From the NCBI GenBank assembly GCA_917880885.1, contig OU862913.1, forward strand, positions 45,665,460 to 45,729,459: a DNA stretch of 64,000 nucleotides, in the 5' to 3' direction. This document shows positions 34,326-45,959 of the stretch, in pieces. Positions within the stretch are counted from its first letter, which is position 1, and every line of letters starts with the position of its first letter. A model generated the notes under the pieces. The model was not told where the DNA came from. It saw only the letters and a program-made list of their open reading frames with translations, and did not search any database. This DNA is from Limnephilus marmoratus (taxonomy: Eukaryota > Arthropoda > Insecta > Trichoptera > Limnephilidae). Both the position numbers and the translations under genes were made by a program.

Positions 34326-35960
34326 CTTAAATTTATATTACTATTTATTATACCTAAAACGTTGAATCACACACTATACAACGACTATCACAAATATTAC
34401 AAAACATGGAATTAATTAAATCTTAAAACTAAAATACTGTTAAGAGATCGGTACCTTTACAAACTAAACATTATATACATTCAAATCAGTATTATATTTA
34501 ACCTTTGACGGACTTCAATCTTCTTGTAAATTTCGACGCAGAAGTAATCAAAAAATTCTCTCGTACCTTTCGCAGTCTTCAATACTCGCAACAGATTACC
34601 ATGAGTTATTACAGCAGATGATGTCGGCACAAATCACGAGTGTTTGAAGATCGTCACTTTACACGTCGCACGTATCCGCGATGTCTTGAATCACAGCAGT
34701 TGTAATGTTTTTTTTTCGTATCACAGTAACAAGTGTCCTTATTATTTAAATAGATATTATTATTTTTAAATTGTCTATATTATCACTTGGCTTTGGAGCT
34801 ATATTAAAATTATATTTAATTGAACATTCACTATTCAGTAAATATTTAGGATATTTATGTTTATATTGCCGATTATAATTGTCTAGTATTGTAGTTAGTT
34901 ATTTTTATTGTTTTTCCAGGGGACTCTTTCCTTGGGGAGGTTTTCTCTCAAGATCCCTTACAAATGATGCTCAGCTCCTTTTTGTGACGTGCCACTCCTT
35001 TCAAATTCTTTTCTCGTACGATATTTCAGAGAAATTGCGTCTGGGATCTGAAACAAGATGATATTTATTTATTTTTCTAGAATATTAGGCGATAACTAAT
35101 GAAATAAAACATTAGCAGAAAAAAATAATTAATTAAACTATTATATTATTAATTTCTTAGTGTGATATAAATTATTTTAAACCTCACGGCTAATTAGTTC
35201 GCTTTTCAGAACAACTCATATTGGTCTCGTAGAAATCCTTGTGGATCCCTTATTATCATGGGTAGAAATATAATCTAAACGATATTAGAAAGAGAAAACA
35301 CTACGCTTTATATTCAAATCTAAAAGATAACCACAAAATAATTTAAATGTACACCATTATGAAAACCCTTATAAAACCTAGGTATCCCACTGAAATTTGA
35401 AAAAAAAAATTATAAAACTCTGAGAATATTTTTTAATTATTAATTATTTTCACACAAAACGACAAGTGAGTTAGTATAAACGAAAACGTTTATAACACAT
35501 TTGCCTAATAAAATAAGTGTCTTTTTTTATCATTATCAGTAATTTTAGTTAGAAAAACTGTAAGGAGAACCATTTTTTAAATTTTTTTCTTGTTTGCATT
35601 AAAAAATTTTACATTTCAAGAATTGTTTATTTCGAATAATAAAATTTGAAAGCATATTTTATCACCTTTCAAACACAGTTTTTAGTTTACGGATGCGTTC
35701 TGAAATATTCCACTAATTTGGATTTTATTGCGAATTTGAAATATTTTGACCTTCTGACAAAGTAGACACGAGGCCTCTGGTGTTAACGTACCTTATAACT
35801 TGTATCATAATATATAATATGTCTAAATAAATAAATAAACAATTAAAGGTCTGTATAAGCGATATTCGCTACTGCTGTGGGTAGTGAAAAGTATAAAAAG
35901 GGATTCGGACGGATATTTGTAATTTCGTAAAGACCAATTTCGCCGTGCCACCTGGGTAGG
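34326..35960. other. COP1 upstream region, no further gene
   Basis: The first few hundred bases should contain the COP1 5'UTR and promoter. No clear TATA box was identified. The rest is AT-rich, with a possible short exon-like or repeat stretch at 34,910-35,060 bounded by TTTCCAG, not assignable. Confidence 0.4.
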
Positions 35961-35964
35961 CGGT

Positions 35965-36300
35965 ATTTTTATTTTTTTTTTACATTAACTCCACACAGGA
36001 GGCCCTGGGGAAAATAATTTCCCAAGGGCCCATGTCAACTGAGATGCTGTGTGGAGGGTCTTTTTGAGGAGAGGAAGGAATGACCATGGGTCTTAAAAGA
36101 GGCCCATGTTGTAGGAAGGAGGAAACACACGAGGCCGGCAAATCATTCGACAGCCGAGCTGTTGAACACAAGAACGAATCATAGAAACGATCATTCTCAT
36201 GCGACAAATATCAACCGTGTACATATGTTGGGCGCGGGTTAGCGTGTTTACTTCTGCAAGGGGATCAATGATGCTAGTTCCTCGGAGCATTTTCAATTGA
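35965..36300 (-). mobile_element. Dispersed retroposon-like repeat, copy 1
   Basis: Poly-T followed by 'ACATTAACTCCACACAGGAG' and 'GATGCTGTGTGGAGGGTCTT' recurs at 43,690 and 57,420. On the minus strand the unit ends in oligo-A, as a retroposed element would. The family could not be named. Confidence 0.65.
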
Positions 36301-36594
36301 AATACCGGTAGAACAACGATAGCATACCCACCTGACGTCTGTGCTCTAAAGATTGCAATCCGTTTGTTAGGATAGGAGAATCTATCAAAAGGACCGCCTG
36401 TTTCTGCTGTTTCGAGGATTTTCCAGGTATTTTGGGGCTCCAGACCAGAGGTGGCTGCAAATTCAACCGTGGAGCGCGCTTACGATTTGTACAGGGTTAG
36501 CAGTTGTGTACTATATGCACTATATGTGGGCCCTGTACAGTACGCCCAGTTTCTGAGATGCTAACTTAACTCTGGCGTATTACCAGCAAGAATA

Positions 36595-36786
36595 ATTTAT
36601 ATAGAATGGAAGATACTCGCAGTATCGCCCTGGTGTTAGCCGTGTTTGGTGACCAGATCTGAATAGCCACCTCCGTCCCCTCTCTTCTACCTTCAGCCTC
36701 ACAATTTACCGCAAGGGAATGCAACAGTCTCACCGGCTTTCGGACAGATGGGACTCTTGCGCGGAAATCACATAAAATAAAAAATA
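36595..36786 (+). mobile_element. SINE body fragment
   Basis: Shares 'ATACTCGCAGTATCGCCCTG' and 'GACCAGATCTGAATAGCCAC' with the SINE body but lacks the tRNA head and has internal deletions. Confidence 0.75.
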
Positions 36787-37201
36787 TATATATACTTCTT
36801 AGTTTAAGCAGGCTTGATTACGTAGATATCGTTTTATTTTTTTTATTTGTAGCTTTCCTATCAAAAACAAATATACACATTATATAAACACATTTAAAAG
36901 ATAAAATGAAAAGAGTGGCACGTCTGTAAAGGAAACAATACATTAATTATTGTAAATAATTAATAATTCGCAAAATTGTCCCAACTGCCTGGAATCTATG
37001 GAAACCCCTTGTTAGGGTGTGTTGTGAAGCTGCAGGGAGGGGGAGGGAAAAAATGGGGGAGAGAGGGGCGGGGAAGTGCCTGGTGATTAACTTCTTATTG
37101 GCCAGAGCTGCCACCGCGCGTCCGGAACAAATTTTCGAAAAAAAATAAATTTTAATGCGATTTTAACCCTTGTGTATAAAGAAACTGTATGAAGAACAAG
37201 G

Positions 37202-37523
37202 GGGCCTACTCTCTATCTTCCGAAACGTCCGTAAGACAGGTTTAGCTGCGTCACAAATGCGTATTAACCCTCCTCCTACCGTGCTAAAAACTTCCTTGCG
37301 CTCCGGTGCCGTACACTCAGTAAATATTTATTTGTTGTAATTGTTTAATCCAATACATAAATGTATTGCGGAGGAATACCTAAAATATAAACTCTATTTT
37401 TAGTATATTTACAGAGATATTTCAGTAATTATAGACCGTGTCCGCTTAGTTGACAGTGCCCGCTAGTGAAGGTTAAACCACAAACGTGCTGGTTTGTGAA
37501 ACCCAAAGATAGAGAGTAGGCCC
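37202..37523. mobile_element. 322-bp MITE with 5-bp duplication
   Basis: Ends GGGCCTACTCTCTATCTT and its complement. CAAGG lies directly on both sides (37197-37201, 37524-37528) and removing one copy plus the insert restores the host MITE sequence. Confidence 0.8.
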
Positions 37524-37645
37524 CAAGGTCAGAATCGCTTACGCCAACATCATTCTTGATAAAGCCAAAAGTTTCACTCACTTGGCAACACAAGAATATT
37601 TTTAAATGTGGAATTATCTGTGGAATTTGGATGTCAGAATTTGCC

Positions 37646-38076
37646 GGAGGCGTCTACTAATATCTACAAGAATTCTAAAAACTGAAAAAATCGAACTAAT
37701 ATCTATGAGAATCAAAGTGTTGACGAATATCTACAGCTCAAACTGTTGATTAATATCTATGAGAACCAAAGTGTTGACGAATATCTACAGCACTGGCAGA
37801 GGTTGGATTTGCAATTATGTATAGCATATTGGAATAACGTAATATTGCGTATGCAGTTTAAAAAACTTAATTTAAGTAAGTGTGTATGTAAAAATCCCTA
37901 ATATCGGACTATTGGGCATATTTAGCTGATTAGTCCTACCTACGCTCTGTAGATATTAGTTCAACCTACGCTCTGTAGATATTAATCAACACTCTGAAGT
38001 TCGTAGATATTAGTTAAACATATGCGCTGTAGATATTCGTCAGACATACAGGCTGTAGATATTCGTATCTGGAGTC
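37646..38076. mobile_element. 431-bp MITE of iterated ATATCTAC motifs, copy 1
   Basis: Flanked by GAATTTGCC on both sides (37637-37645, 38077-38085). The left half carries five copies of ACTAATATCTACAG-like words and the right half five in inverted orientation. Same length as the copy at 60,681. No coding capacity. Confidence 0.9.
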
Positions 38077-38139
38077 GAATTTGCCGCGATGTAAAATGTC
38101 AAAGTCCGATGTGTGATAGTTGAAAAAAATATTATTAAA

Positions 38140-38255
38140 AGCAATAATTGTCAGTCTGAAACACTCATTTACATTATGACCACTGAGCTATGGCGGCATC
38201 TTTTCTCGTAAGATTTTTCAATGTAAATGAGTGTTTCAGGCTGACAATTATTGCT
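38140..38255. repeat. 116-bp foldback element
   Basis: AGCAATAATTGTCAGTCTGA and following bases pair almost perfectly, over about 36 bp, with the right end (...GGCTGACAATTATTGCT). A short unique centre separates the arms. Confidence 0.85.
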
Positions 38256-38548
38256 TATAATAATTATTACCCTTTGTGCTATGCATAAAAATCTTGTCTA
38301 AACGTTAGTTTATAAATTAAAAAATAATAATAAAAAAAAATATTGAAAAACCTATCAATTTACCAAATTAACCTAAGTAAAGTTATTTTTATATATAGTT
38401 TATTGTTCAAGGAATGTATTTCGGTAAATAAAATATGCGATAGCCCAAAATTAATCCACAAAATGTTACTTCTAAGTGATGCTTTGCATAATTTCCAGTA
38501 TAATATATCTTATTATTCATGTATATTACATGATAATATTGTAAAGCC

Positions 38549-38938
38549 AGGTACAGATTGCTGTAACGTAACACGCAATGAAAGAATTTGCCGTCCACAT
38601 TGCCGCAATGTATCATGCAATGTAACAGAATTCCCATAGTGTGGACGCCTTGCGCGCACGTACCGCGCACACTCCGCGCGCGAACAGAGCATTTCAACTC
38701 GTGCGCGCGCCGCAATCCACAAAGCTTCGGTTTTTTCACAGAATACAAAGGGGCGCGCAGTGTGCGCGGAGCGTTAGTGTGGACGGGTTGTTTGTATGTA
38801 TACGGCAGAACGCGCGAACAATGGATGCCGGAAACAGACGCGAGTAGGTACATGCTCGGTTGGGGCGCGCGCTGCGTCTACACTTATGAAATGTTCCTTT
38901 CGTGTTACATTGCATGTTACGTTACAGCAATCTGTACC
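38549..38938. mobile_element. GC-rich MITE with TGTAACGTAACA arms
   Basis: Ends GGTACAGATTGCTGTAACG and the inverted equivalent (to 38,938), pairing for about 26 bp. The centre is rich in GCGCGC words, unlike the AT-rich surroundings. No target duplication is certain. Confidence 0.75.
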
Positions 38939-39189
38939 CGCCTTAAGAGATTTTTCCAGAATGGCTAACTAACTAAAAAAAAAAGATTAAAGTATCTCCC
39001 ATTTTGGAAACCATTTGCAAAAAATATAATAACACAAATATAAACTGATTTTATTATTTCTATACAAATCTGAATACGTACCCAATATGAAAAAACACAA
39101 CTCAAAGGAGTTTGCAAATAAATAAACACCTTTATAAGCATTTGAAAACGTAAAACATTGATTTTTTTTCATCTTTGACAGTTCATTCA

Positions 39190-39324
39190 ATTCAAATTCA
39201 TTTTAAAATATTCTGGAGTAGCTAGATTAATGAAACCAACGGTTATTTCAAGAACGATATTGGCGCAAGCGATTCTGACCTTGTCCTTCATACAGTTTCT
39301 TTATACATAAGGGTTAAAATCGCA
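39190..39324 (+). mobile_element. Truncated piggyBac-like MITE
   Basis: The right end section of the family ('GCGATTCTGACCTTGTCCTT', 'TTATACATAAGGGTTAAAAT') directly precedes the TTAA of the next copy. The left part is missing. Confidence 0.5.
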
Positions 39325-39328
39325 TTAA

Positions 39329-39963
39329 CCTGTTGAGGTCCTGGCTTTTTCCAGAAAAACACGGAAATTTCACGATCTTCAATTGAATGTTTTGTGGGTT
39401 AAATTTAACCTATCGTATATTTTATTGACTGAAACACATTCCTAGAACAATAAACTATTTACCAAAATAACATTACTTGCGTAATTACGTAAATTGATAG
39501 GTTTTATGATGTTTTATTCGAGGTACACGCATGTCACGCATCGGCAATGTGACGCGGCCGCCAAAATGACAGTTGGAGATGCCCACAGACAAAAATTATT
39601 TTTAATATTGTGTGGCTACTAAATGAATGAAATCTTTACCCATACCATAGGGAATGTTGGCGGCAGTGATTCTGACACTTCCTTTACCGATTTTGTACAT
39701 AGAAGGGTCAAAATAGTAGAAAGGAGATTTTTTTTTTTCGCGCATGCGCAGAATCTTTTTACATCCCGGACTACGGAAAATTTAATATAAATTATTCGAA
39801 GTGACTTGTCTCATTGCGGGTTTATCTATGGTAAAGTACGATAATAGAGCAAGCGTTTCTGACATTGTTCTTCATACACTTTCTGTATACATAAGGGTCA
39901 AAATTGCATTTCAAAATGCCGCGCCACCTCGCGGACACCGGTGTCCGAACGGCCCACAACGAG
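39329..39963 (+). mobile_element. piggyBac-like MITE, copy 4
   Basis: TTAA at 39325-39328 and 39964-39967. Tips CCTGTTGAGG and, inverted, CTCGTTGTGG. 635 bp, nearly identical but inverted relative to 45,324-45,959. Confidence 0.85.
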
Positions 39964-39967
39964 TTAA

Positions 39968-40644
39968 AAACAACAACAAAAAGCTCGCGACAAATGGCAG
40001 GTTAAAACTTTTTTATGTTTGCATGCAAAACTTTTATATTTCAAAACTTTTATATTTATTTGGAAATATAAAATGTGAAAGCGTATTTTTCATCACCTTT
40101 CAAAAACAAGTGTTTAGTTTTCAGATACTTTCACAGATATTCCATTTATTTTGATTTTAATGCACAACGGAAATATTTTTACCTCCTGTCAAAATATGCC
40201 CAATTTTTGAACGGTTAAGGTGTGGTCACCAAACAAGAACAGCTAAGGTCATCTCGAACAATTTTTTGATACTGAATCTATTGGTCCTTCGGCAGGGTGA
40301 TACTGGAGTATTTAACACTCAGAAAAGGTGCGGGTTATATTTAAAAATAGGCCTTTAACCTGTTCATATTGCCAATTCATTACTGACGCCTCATTAGCTC
40401 ATTAGGGACAAAATGGTTTACACATTGGTAACCTTTTTAAAATATTGGTTAATTTTCGGGATTAGTGTCCATGGTTATTACAAATAATTTTAACCTTTTC
40501 CACGCGATCGTAACAACAGTTGATACGGCAAAAGCCATGCCTCACACGCACCCGTATCAGCCCTTGTTACGCTAACTTCGACTGCCGATATAACAGCGCT
40601 ACTATGTCACAGTATTTTTTCCCGCACGCTATATATATATATAT
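39968..40644. other. No gene recognised
   Basis: AT-rich sequence. 40,440-40,500 resembles an arm of the foldback family at 43.1 kb ('CATGGTTATTACAAATAATT'). An AT dinucleotide run at 40,630-40,644 was the landing site of the next SINE. Confidence 0.4.
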
Positions 40645-41059
40645 GTAGTCCAGTGGCTAAGATTCTTGACTCACATTCCGGAGGTCGCGGGTTCGAACCC
40701 GGCATGCGCAAAAAAATTTTATTTGATTAATTTGTGTTATTTCACAATTAATTCATTTAAAATAATATATAGTATATTTTTGCGGCATGTTCCAGAGTGG
40801 AAGATACTATTAGTATCGCCCTGGTGTAAGACCACCATTCAGAATTGAAACGTTGCTTGAAAATGGCTTTAGCCGTGTTTAGTGACCAGATCTGAATAGC
40901 CAGGTACTTCCCAACCTTCCTCTTCCCCACCTCCTTCCCCTCCCCACCACCTTCAGCCTCACAACATACCCCAATTGGGGATGCCATAGTCTCACTGGCT
41001 CCAGACGGGAGCAGTTGAGATTCTTGTGCGGTATTCACTGTAAAAAAAAAAAAAAAAAA
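40645..41059 (+). mobile_element. tRNA-headed SINE, copy 3
   Basis: The head lacks only the first bases of the tRNA part. The B box GGGTTCGAACCCGG, body, 3' 'CCCCAATTGGGGATGCCATA' section and an A-tail of 18 are present. Confidence 0.9.
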
Positions 41060-41617
41060 CTATCACGATGCTGACATATTCAGGCATATTTCGAAAGTAA
41101 ATTTTTTTTTCGTAAAAAACATCTATAATCAAGTGAATGTGTCCTCGTGCCTCGTGGTACTTGAAATATGACATATACATACCGCGTATGGGTATTGAAA
41201 AAACGGAGTAGATCAACGCGGGTAAAAAGATAAGAAAAAAACTTTAGATTCTCCTTAATCACTATAAAAGGAAACTTTTTGCATTGCGGGCGGCGGAAAA
41301 TGATGCATTTTAATTTTCAATTGCGTAAAATTAAATTTCACTTCGCGAACTGATACGGCGACAATCTGGCGGCAATTCCGTCACTGTTAAGTTGGTATCC
41401 CTGATAATATTAGCGAAGAGCTAAATACAACTGTAGCCGACTTCGTGGGATACATGAAAAGGCGAGTAATTATGAAAACACAACAGAATTATAATGCTAA
41501 CAAACCTCGTTAACAACGTTAACTTTTACTTTAACGTAAACACGCTTACAGGTCGGAGTGGTTAACAAAATAATCATAACGTACCGACACGCTAGTGGTC
41601 GATATCTATACTATATT
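41060..41617. other. Foldback-related sequence, no gene
   Basis: 41,225-41,400 matches the arm of the 43.1-kb foldback element ('AACTTTAGATTCTCCTTAAT', 'GCATTTTAATTTTCAATTGC'). The remainder shows nothing recognisable. Confidence 0.45.
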
Positions 41618-42835
41618 AAAAAATATTTGGGAAAAAATTCGGTTTATGGGGGATGGTCCAAAAAAAATTTTTTTTTTTTTTTATACTTATTATGGGCCGG
41701 AAAATCCGAATCTGAAAAAATTAGGCGGCGGCAAGCAATATTAACTGAATTACACGACTTTAAAATTTTCTATACACACACACATGAAAATAATCATTTC
41801 GGTTAGCATTTTGACACACGAAGTACAAAGATCATAGAAAACAAGAAATGTAGAAAAACATGTGCCGGCAGTGTTACCAGCTCTCAAAAATATTTATCCC
41901 TATATTATGAATTACGACTATCTCAACGGCCGTATTCTTAAACCAAAAGTATGAAAATTCGTAGTCTTAAAAATGCGTAACCTAACCTAACCTAACGCTA
42001 GGTTTGTGTAACATGGTTTGTGCCCCTTTATACCGCCTGCTCACGTCACGGCAAAAAAACATCCCTGTTTTCAAGTAGTTTAGCGGCTACGCTAGGTTTG
42101 TGTAACATGGTTTGTGCCCCTTTATACCGCCTGCTCGCGTCACGGCAAGAAAACATCCCTGTTTTCAAGTAGTTTAGCGGCTACGCTAGGTTTGTGTAAC
42201 ATGGTTTGTGCCCCTTTATACCGCCTGCTCGCGTCACGGCAAGAAAACATCCCTGTTTTCAAGTAGTTTAGCGGCTACGCTAGGTTTGTGTAACATGGTT
42301 TGTACCCCTTTATACCGCCTGCTCGCGTCACGGCAAAAAAACATCCCTGTTTTCAAGTAGTTTAACGGCTACGCTAGGTTTGTGTAACATGGTTTGTGCC
42401 CCTTTATACCGCCTGCTCGCGTCACGGCAAAAAAACATCCCTGTTTTCAAGTAGTTTAGCAGCTACGCTGGGTTTATGTAACATGGTTTGTGATACAAAA
42501 GTGAGTAAAATTTATAAAAAATAAGTTCTTAAAATATAAACATGTTATTTTACGTTATTAATATAACTGCTTAATGGCAACACTTAATTTTGTGTGGTAA
42601 AAACATCTATGTTATCTTGTTTTCTATGATTTTCGTACTTCGCGTGTCAAAATGCTACCGAGATGTCTATTTTCATGTGTGTGTGGATAGAAAATTTTAA
42701 AGTCGTGTAATTCAGTTAATATTGCTTGCCGCCGCCTAATTCTTTCAGATTCGGATTCCCCGACCCAAAATTAGTATAAAAATAACTAGTTTTAATTTTT
42801 AGGAATTTCCCCCATAAACCGAACTTTAGCCAATA
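41618..42835. mobile_element. Foldback element with tandem repeats inside
   Basis: Arms of about 210 bp (41,618-41,830 and 42,615-42,835) pair, e.g. 'CGACTTTAAAATTTTCTATA' with its complement and 'TTCGGTTTATGGGGGA' with 'TCCCCCATAAACCGAA'. The centre holds a 94-bp tandem repeat. No protein is encoded. It is probably a passenger of the Merlin system at 48.5 kb, which carries a related repeat. Confidence 0.8.
41996..42485 (+). repeat. 94-bp tandem repeat, about 5 units
   Basis: Units begin near GCTAGGTTTGTGTAACATGG and end in CAAGTAGTTTAGCGGCTAC. The first is preceded by three CCTAA units. Related words recur at 48,760-48,890 and 50,863-51,345 with different spacing. Confidence 0.93.
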
Positions 42836-43095
42836 TTTGTAGTGGAATCAAAATCCAGAGAGGAAATTGGGAAATGCATTTGTATGGACAAAACGTCGCC
42901 TCTTAATGAATAAAATAATAATTGGAAACATTTTATATCTAGAGATGCATAAAAACCAATTTATCGACAATCCTTTGGCTTTGCAATAATCATAACTGAG
43001 GAAATAGATGGCAATATGTCAGCTAGCATTGTGCAAGTGGTAGATACTCTCAGTATTGCCCTGTCAAAAGACCACAATCCAGAATCGAAATAAAC

Positions 43096-43632
43096 GGTAA
43101 ATTTTTGGGATTGGTGGCCAAGGCTATTACGAATAATTTTTAGAAAAAAACTTTAGATTCGCCTTAATCACTATAAATGGAAACTTATTGTATCACGGCT
43201 GGCGGAAAATAATGCATTTTAATTTTCAATGTCGTTAACTAAAATTAGTTCGCGAACCGAAACTATGACAGCCGGCCCGCCATTTTGTCGCTGTCAAAAT
43301 ACGTTTTTGAATGGTTTGTTTGGCTACGCAGGGTTTGTGTAGCGGGCTTGTGTGTTATCTTTACTTTAAAAAACAGCCTACGTTTTTGAATAGTTTGTTT
43401 GGCTACGCAGGGTTTGTGTAGCGGGCCTGTGTATGTGAAAAATGGCGGGCGGCAGCGGGCGGGCTGTCGTAGTTCGGAAGTGAAATTTTATTTAACGACA
43501 TTGAAAATTAAAATGCATTATTTTCCGCCAGCCGTGATGCAATAAGTTTCCTTTTATAGTGATTAAGGCAAATCTAAAGTTTTTTTCTAAAAATTATTCG
43601 TAATAGCCTTGGCCACCAATCCCAAAAAATTA
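43096..43632. mobile_element. Foldback element, 150-bp arms
   Basis: TTTTTGGGATTGGTGGCCAA at 43,096 pairs with the right edge at about 43,632, and pairing continues about 150 bp inward. The centre has two copies of a 'GGCTACGCAGGGTTTGTGTA' repeat also found at 62,310. Confidence 0.85.
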
Positions 43633-43689
43633 CTAAATAAACTTTATACATGGTGACCAGATACTTCCAAAACTAACTTTTTTTACATC

Positions 43690-44135
43690 ATTTTTTTTAT
43701 TTATTTACCCCACAGGAGTTGTCCTTAGGAAAATAACTTCCCTTAGGGCCTACATCATCTTTGGGGATGCTGTGTGGGGGTCCCGTTAAGGAAAGAAAGG
43801 CGAGGAAGTTTTGGGAAGGATAAAGTATGTGGTTAAGAATCTAGAGTTGCGTACGGACGTATGAATCCATCCCTGCAACTGCGGTGAAAGGCATGAGATA
43901 TCAAAAGGCCCCCCTCAACCAGTCTTTCTTGATCCCGCCCGCCACGCAGACGGTTGGCAGACTCATACTGCGCCAAGACGTAGACAATCCTCACATGAAC
44001 CTGGGCACCCATGCTAAGTCACCACACTTGGGGTGAACTTGAGGTGTTGGTTATCCAATCCGGTTTCCGGGGCGGCAGTACCCATACCCGCCTCCCAATA
44101 CTAATGTACCAGACCGTTATGCCTCCCGGTGTAAT
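43690..44135 (-). mobile_element. Dispersed retroposon-like repeat, copy 2
   Basis: Resembles the 35,965 unit ('GATGCTGTGTGGGGGTCCCG') and extends further, with 'GGGGCGGCAGTACCCATACC' near its end. On the minus strand it finishes in oligo-A. Possibly the 3' part of a LINE. Confidence 0.55.
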
Positions 44136-44323
44136 TTTATAGCATATATAGTATATAAAATATATTCACGTTTGAATAATATTTGACTTATGGTAAAGCA
44201 TTGGAATATTGGTTTCGTCATTATCTCAAAAATTAGTATTTGGATATGTCTGATTAATCAACTGGACGATGGATAAGTATAAATAATAGAAGTAGAGAGA
44301 ATAAGATAAGGGCGGGGACTCAC

Positions 44324-44439
44324 AGACTAAGTTGGTGCGTCAGCTGGCCTCCGACTAGTTGATCAAACTTCCTGGCTTCCTCGGTGAATGCAATTGTAAC
44401 CTTGTCCTTCTCGCAGTGAGCGCCCAGCACCAAACCCTT
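44324..44439 (-). CDS. Leucine aminopeptidase (M17) exon
   Basis: On the minus strand TTTGCAG precedes the exon and GTGAGT follows it, giving a 116-bp exon with one open frame. It encodes 'KGLVLGAHCEKDKVTIAF' and 'ARKFDQLVGGQLTHQL'. This matches the N-terminal domain of cytosol/leucyl aminopeptidases (family M17), where KGLVLG...T..a.kFd..v.G.L is characteristic. These are two-metal hexameric peptidases that remove N-terminal residues. Insects also have sperm-abundant paralogues. The catalytic C-terminal domain would lie in exons below 44,324 on the minus strand, outside or in parts I could not recognise. A single exon flanked by intact splice sites in transposon-filled intron is what remains visible. 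Confidence 0.8.
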
Positions 44440-45323
44440 CTGCAAACAAAAACACATAACTCTTTATTTTATACATTTTTTTAAAAAGAATGTCGTTGCT
44501 TCCACCGCAAAATTACCTAACTGCAAAAATGTACTTTTACAGGAAAGCGAAAAAACCTTCCCATTTTAAAATTAGGCAATTTTTGTTATTTAAAAAAAAC
44601 ACGTATCTCATGAATATTTTTTTCATTATTTTTTATTTGGACAAAATATATATTTTTTAAACAGTGTAGTGGCAGTGTTAGATAAGGATTTTTGCTTTGA
44701 AAAAAATTGTCACTTATGGAATTTTGCACGTAAAATTTACTACCTAGTAGTATTTCCAGAACAGAATATTTACATAATATTCGTTTAATAACACTAAAGT
44801 GACGAAAAAAAAAAAAAATAAAAAAAAAAATTTAGAACGTAAACGTTTTCGGTCTATTAAAAAATAATCATTGATGATTTATTTATTTGTGTATTACAGA
44901 TTTTGTGTGCATTTACAATACACATGTGGCACAAACTACACATTTACAATACACATGTGGCACAAACTACACATTTATGGGTAAATAAAAGAAACGTTAA
45001 ATAGCGGGTAATTTAATGAATCTTGAATTCTTCAAGGCTACTTGTTAAAGATGTCAACAGTTTTGGAAGCATTATTTAACAGCGCCATACCTCGTATCAT
45101 GCTATGCCGAGCCAGTAATATGCTCTATGCTGCTATGTGGGATTTATAGAAGATCGTGGTACCGTCCCTGGCTGTAGTTGATCGGCAAATACAACTTATA
45201 AAATTCCAGGAGGCATGGGCTATCTATTAAATTATTAATGATTTTGTAAGCCGTTACTGCAAGGGCCCCACTCCTTGCAGTAATGGCGTAAAAAATAATA
45301 TAAAAAATAACGATGTTCTTTAA

Positions 45324-45959
45324 CTCGTTGTGGGCCGTTCGGACACCGGTGTCCGCGAGGTGGCGCGGCATTTTGAAATGCAATTTTGACCCTTATGTAT
45401 ACAGAAAGTGTATGAAGAACAATGTCAGAAACGCTTGCTCTATTATCGTACTTTACCATAGAGAAACGCGCAATGAGACAAGTCACTTCGAATAATTTAT
45501 ATTAAATTTTCCATAGTCCGGGATGTAAAAAGATTCTGCGCATGCGCGAAAAAAAAAAATCTCCTTTCTACTATTTTGACCCTTCTATGTACAAAATCGG
45601 TAAAGGAAGTGTCAGAATCACTGCCGCCAACATTCCCTATGGTATGGGTAAAGATTTCATTCATTTAGTAGCCACACAATATTTAAAAATAATTTTTGTC
45701 TGTGGGCATCTCCAACTGTCATTTTGGCGGCCGCGTCACATTGCCGATGCGTGACATGCGTGTACCTCGAATAAAACATCATAAAACCTATCAATTTACG
45801 TAATTACGCAAGTAATGTTATTTTGGTAAATAGTTTATTGTTCTAGGAATGTGTTTCAGTCAATAAAATATACGATAGGTTAAATTTAATCCACAAAACA
45901 TTCAATTGAAGATCGTGAAATTTCCGTGTTTTTCTGGAAAAAGCCAGGACCTCAACAGG
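45324..45959 (-). mobile_element. piggyBac-like MITE, copy 5
   Basis: TTAA at 45320-45323 and 45960-45963. 636 bp, inverted and nearly identical to copy 4, so both are recent or one was copied from the other. Confidence 0.85.

Larger units (their letters stand above)
37091..38485 (+). mobile_element. piggyBac-like MITE, copy 3, with three insertions
   Basis: Begins after TTAA 37087-37090 and follows the family through 'TTTTAACCCTTGTGTATAAA', 'TTCACTCACTTGGCAACACA' and 'GTATTTCGGTAAATAAAATA'. Insertions at 37202-37523, 37646-38076 and 38140-38255 split it. The right TTAA edge is not clear. Confidence 0.6.

Noticed and set aside
37646..38076. Evenly spaced repeats suggesting a CRISPR array
   Set aside because: The repeats are inverted between halves, imperfect, and occur in a eukaryotic MITE with target duplications at two loci.
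40630..41059. A functional tRNA gene at the SINE head
   Set aside because: The A and B boxes are present but the cloverleaf is joined to the conserved SINE body and A-tail; it is a retroposon promoter.
41975..41995. Three CCTAA units resembling the insect telomeric repeat
   Set aside because: Only three units, at the edge of a tandem repeat inside a foldback element. Too short to indicate telomeric DNA.
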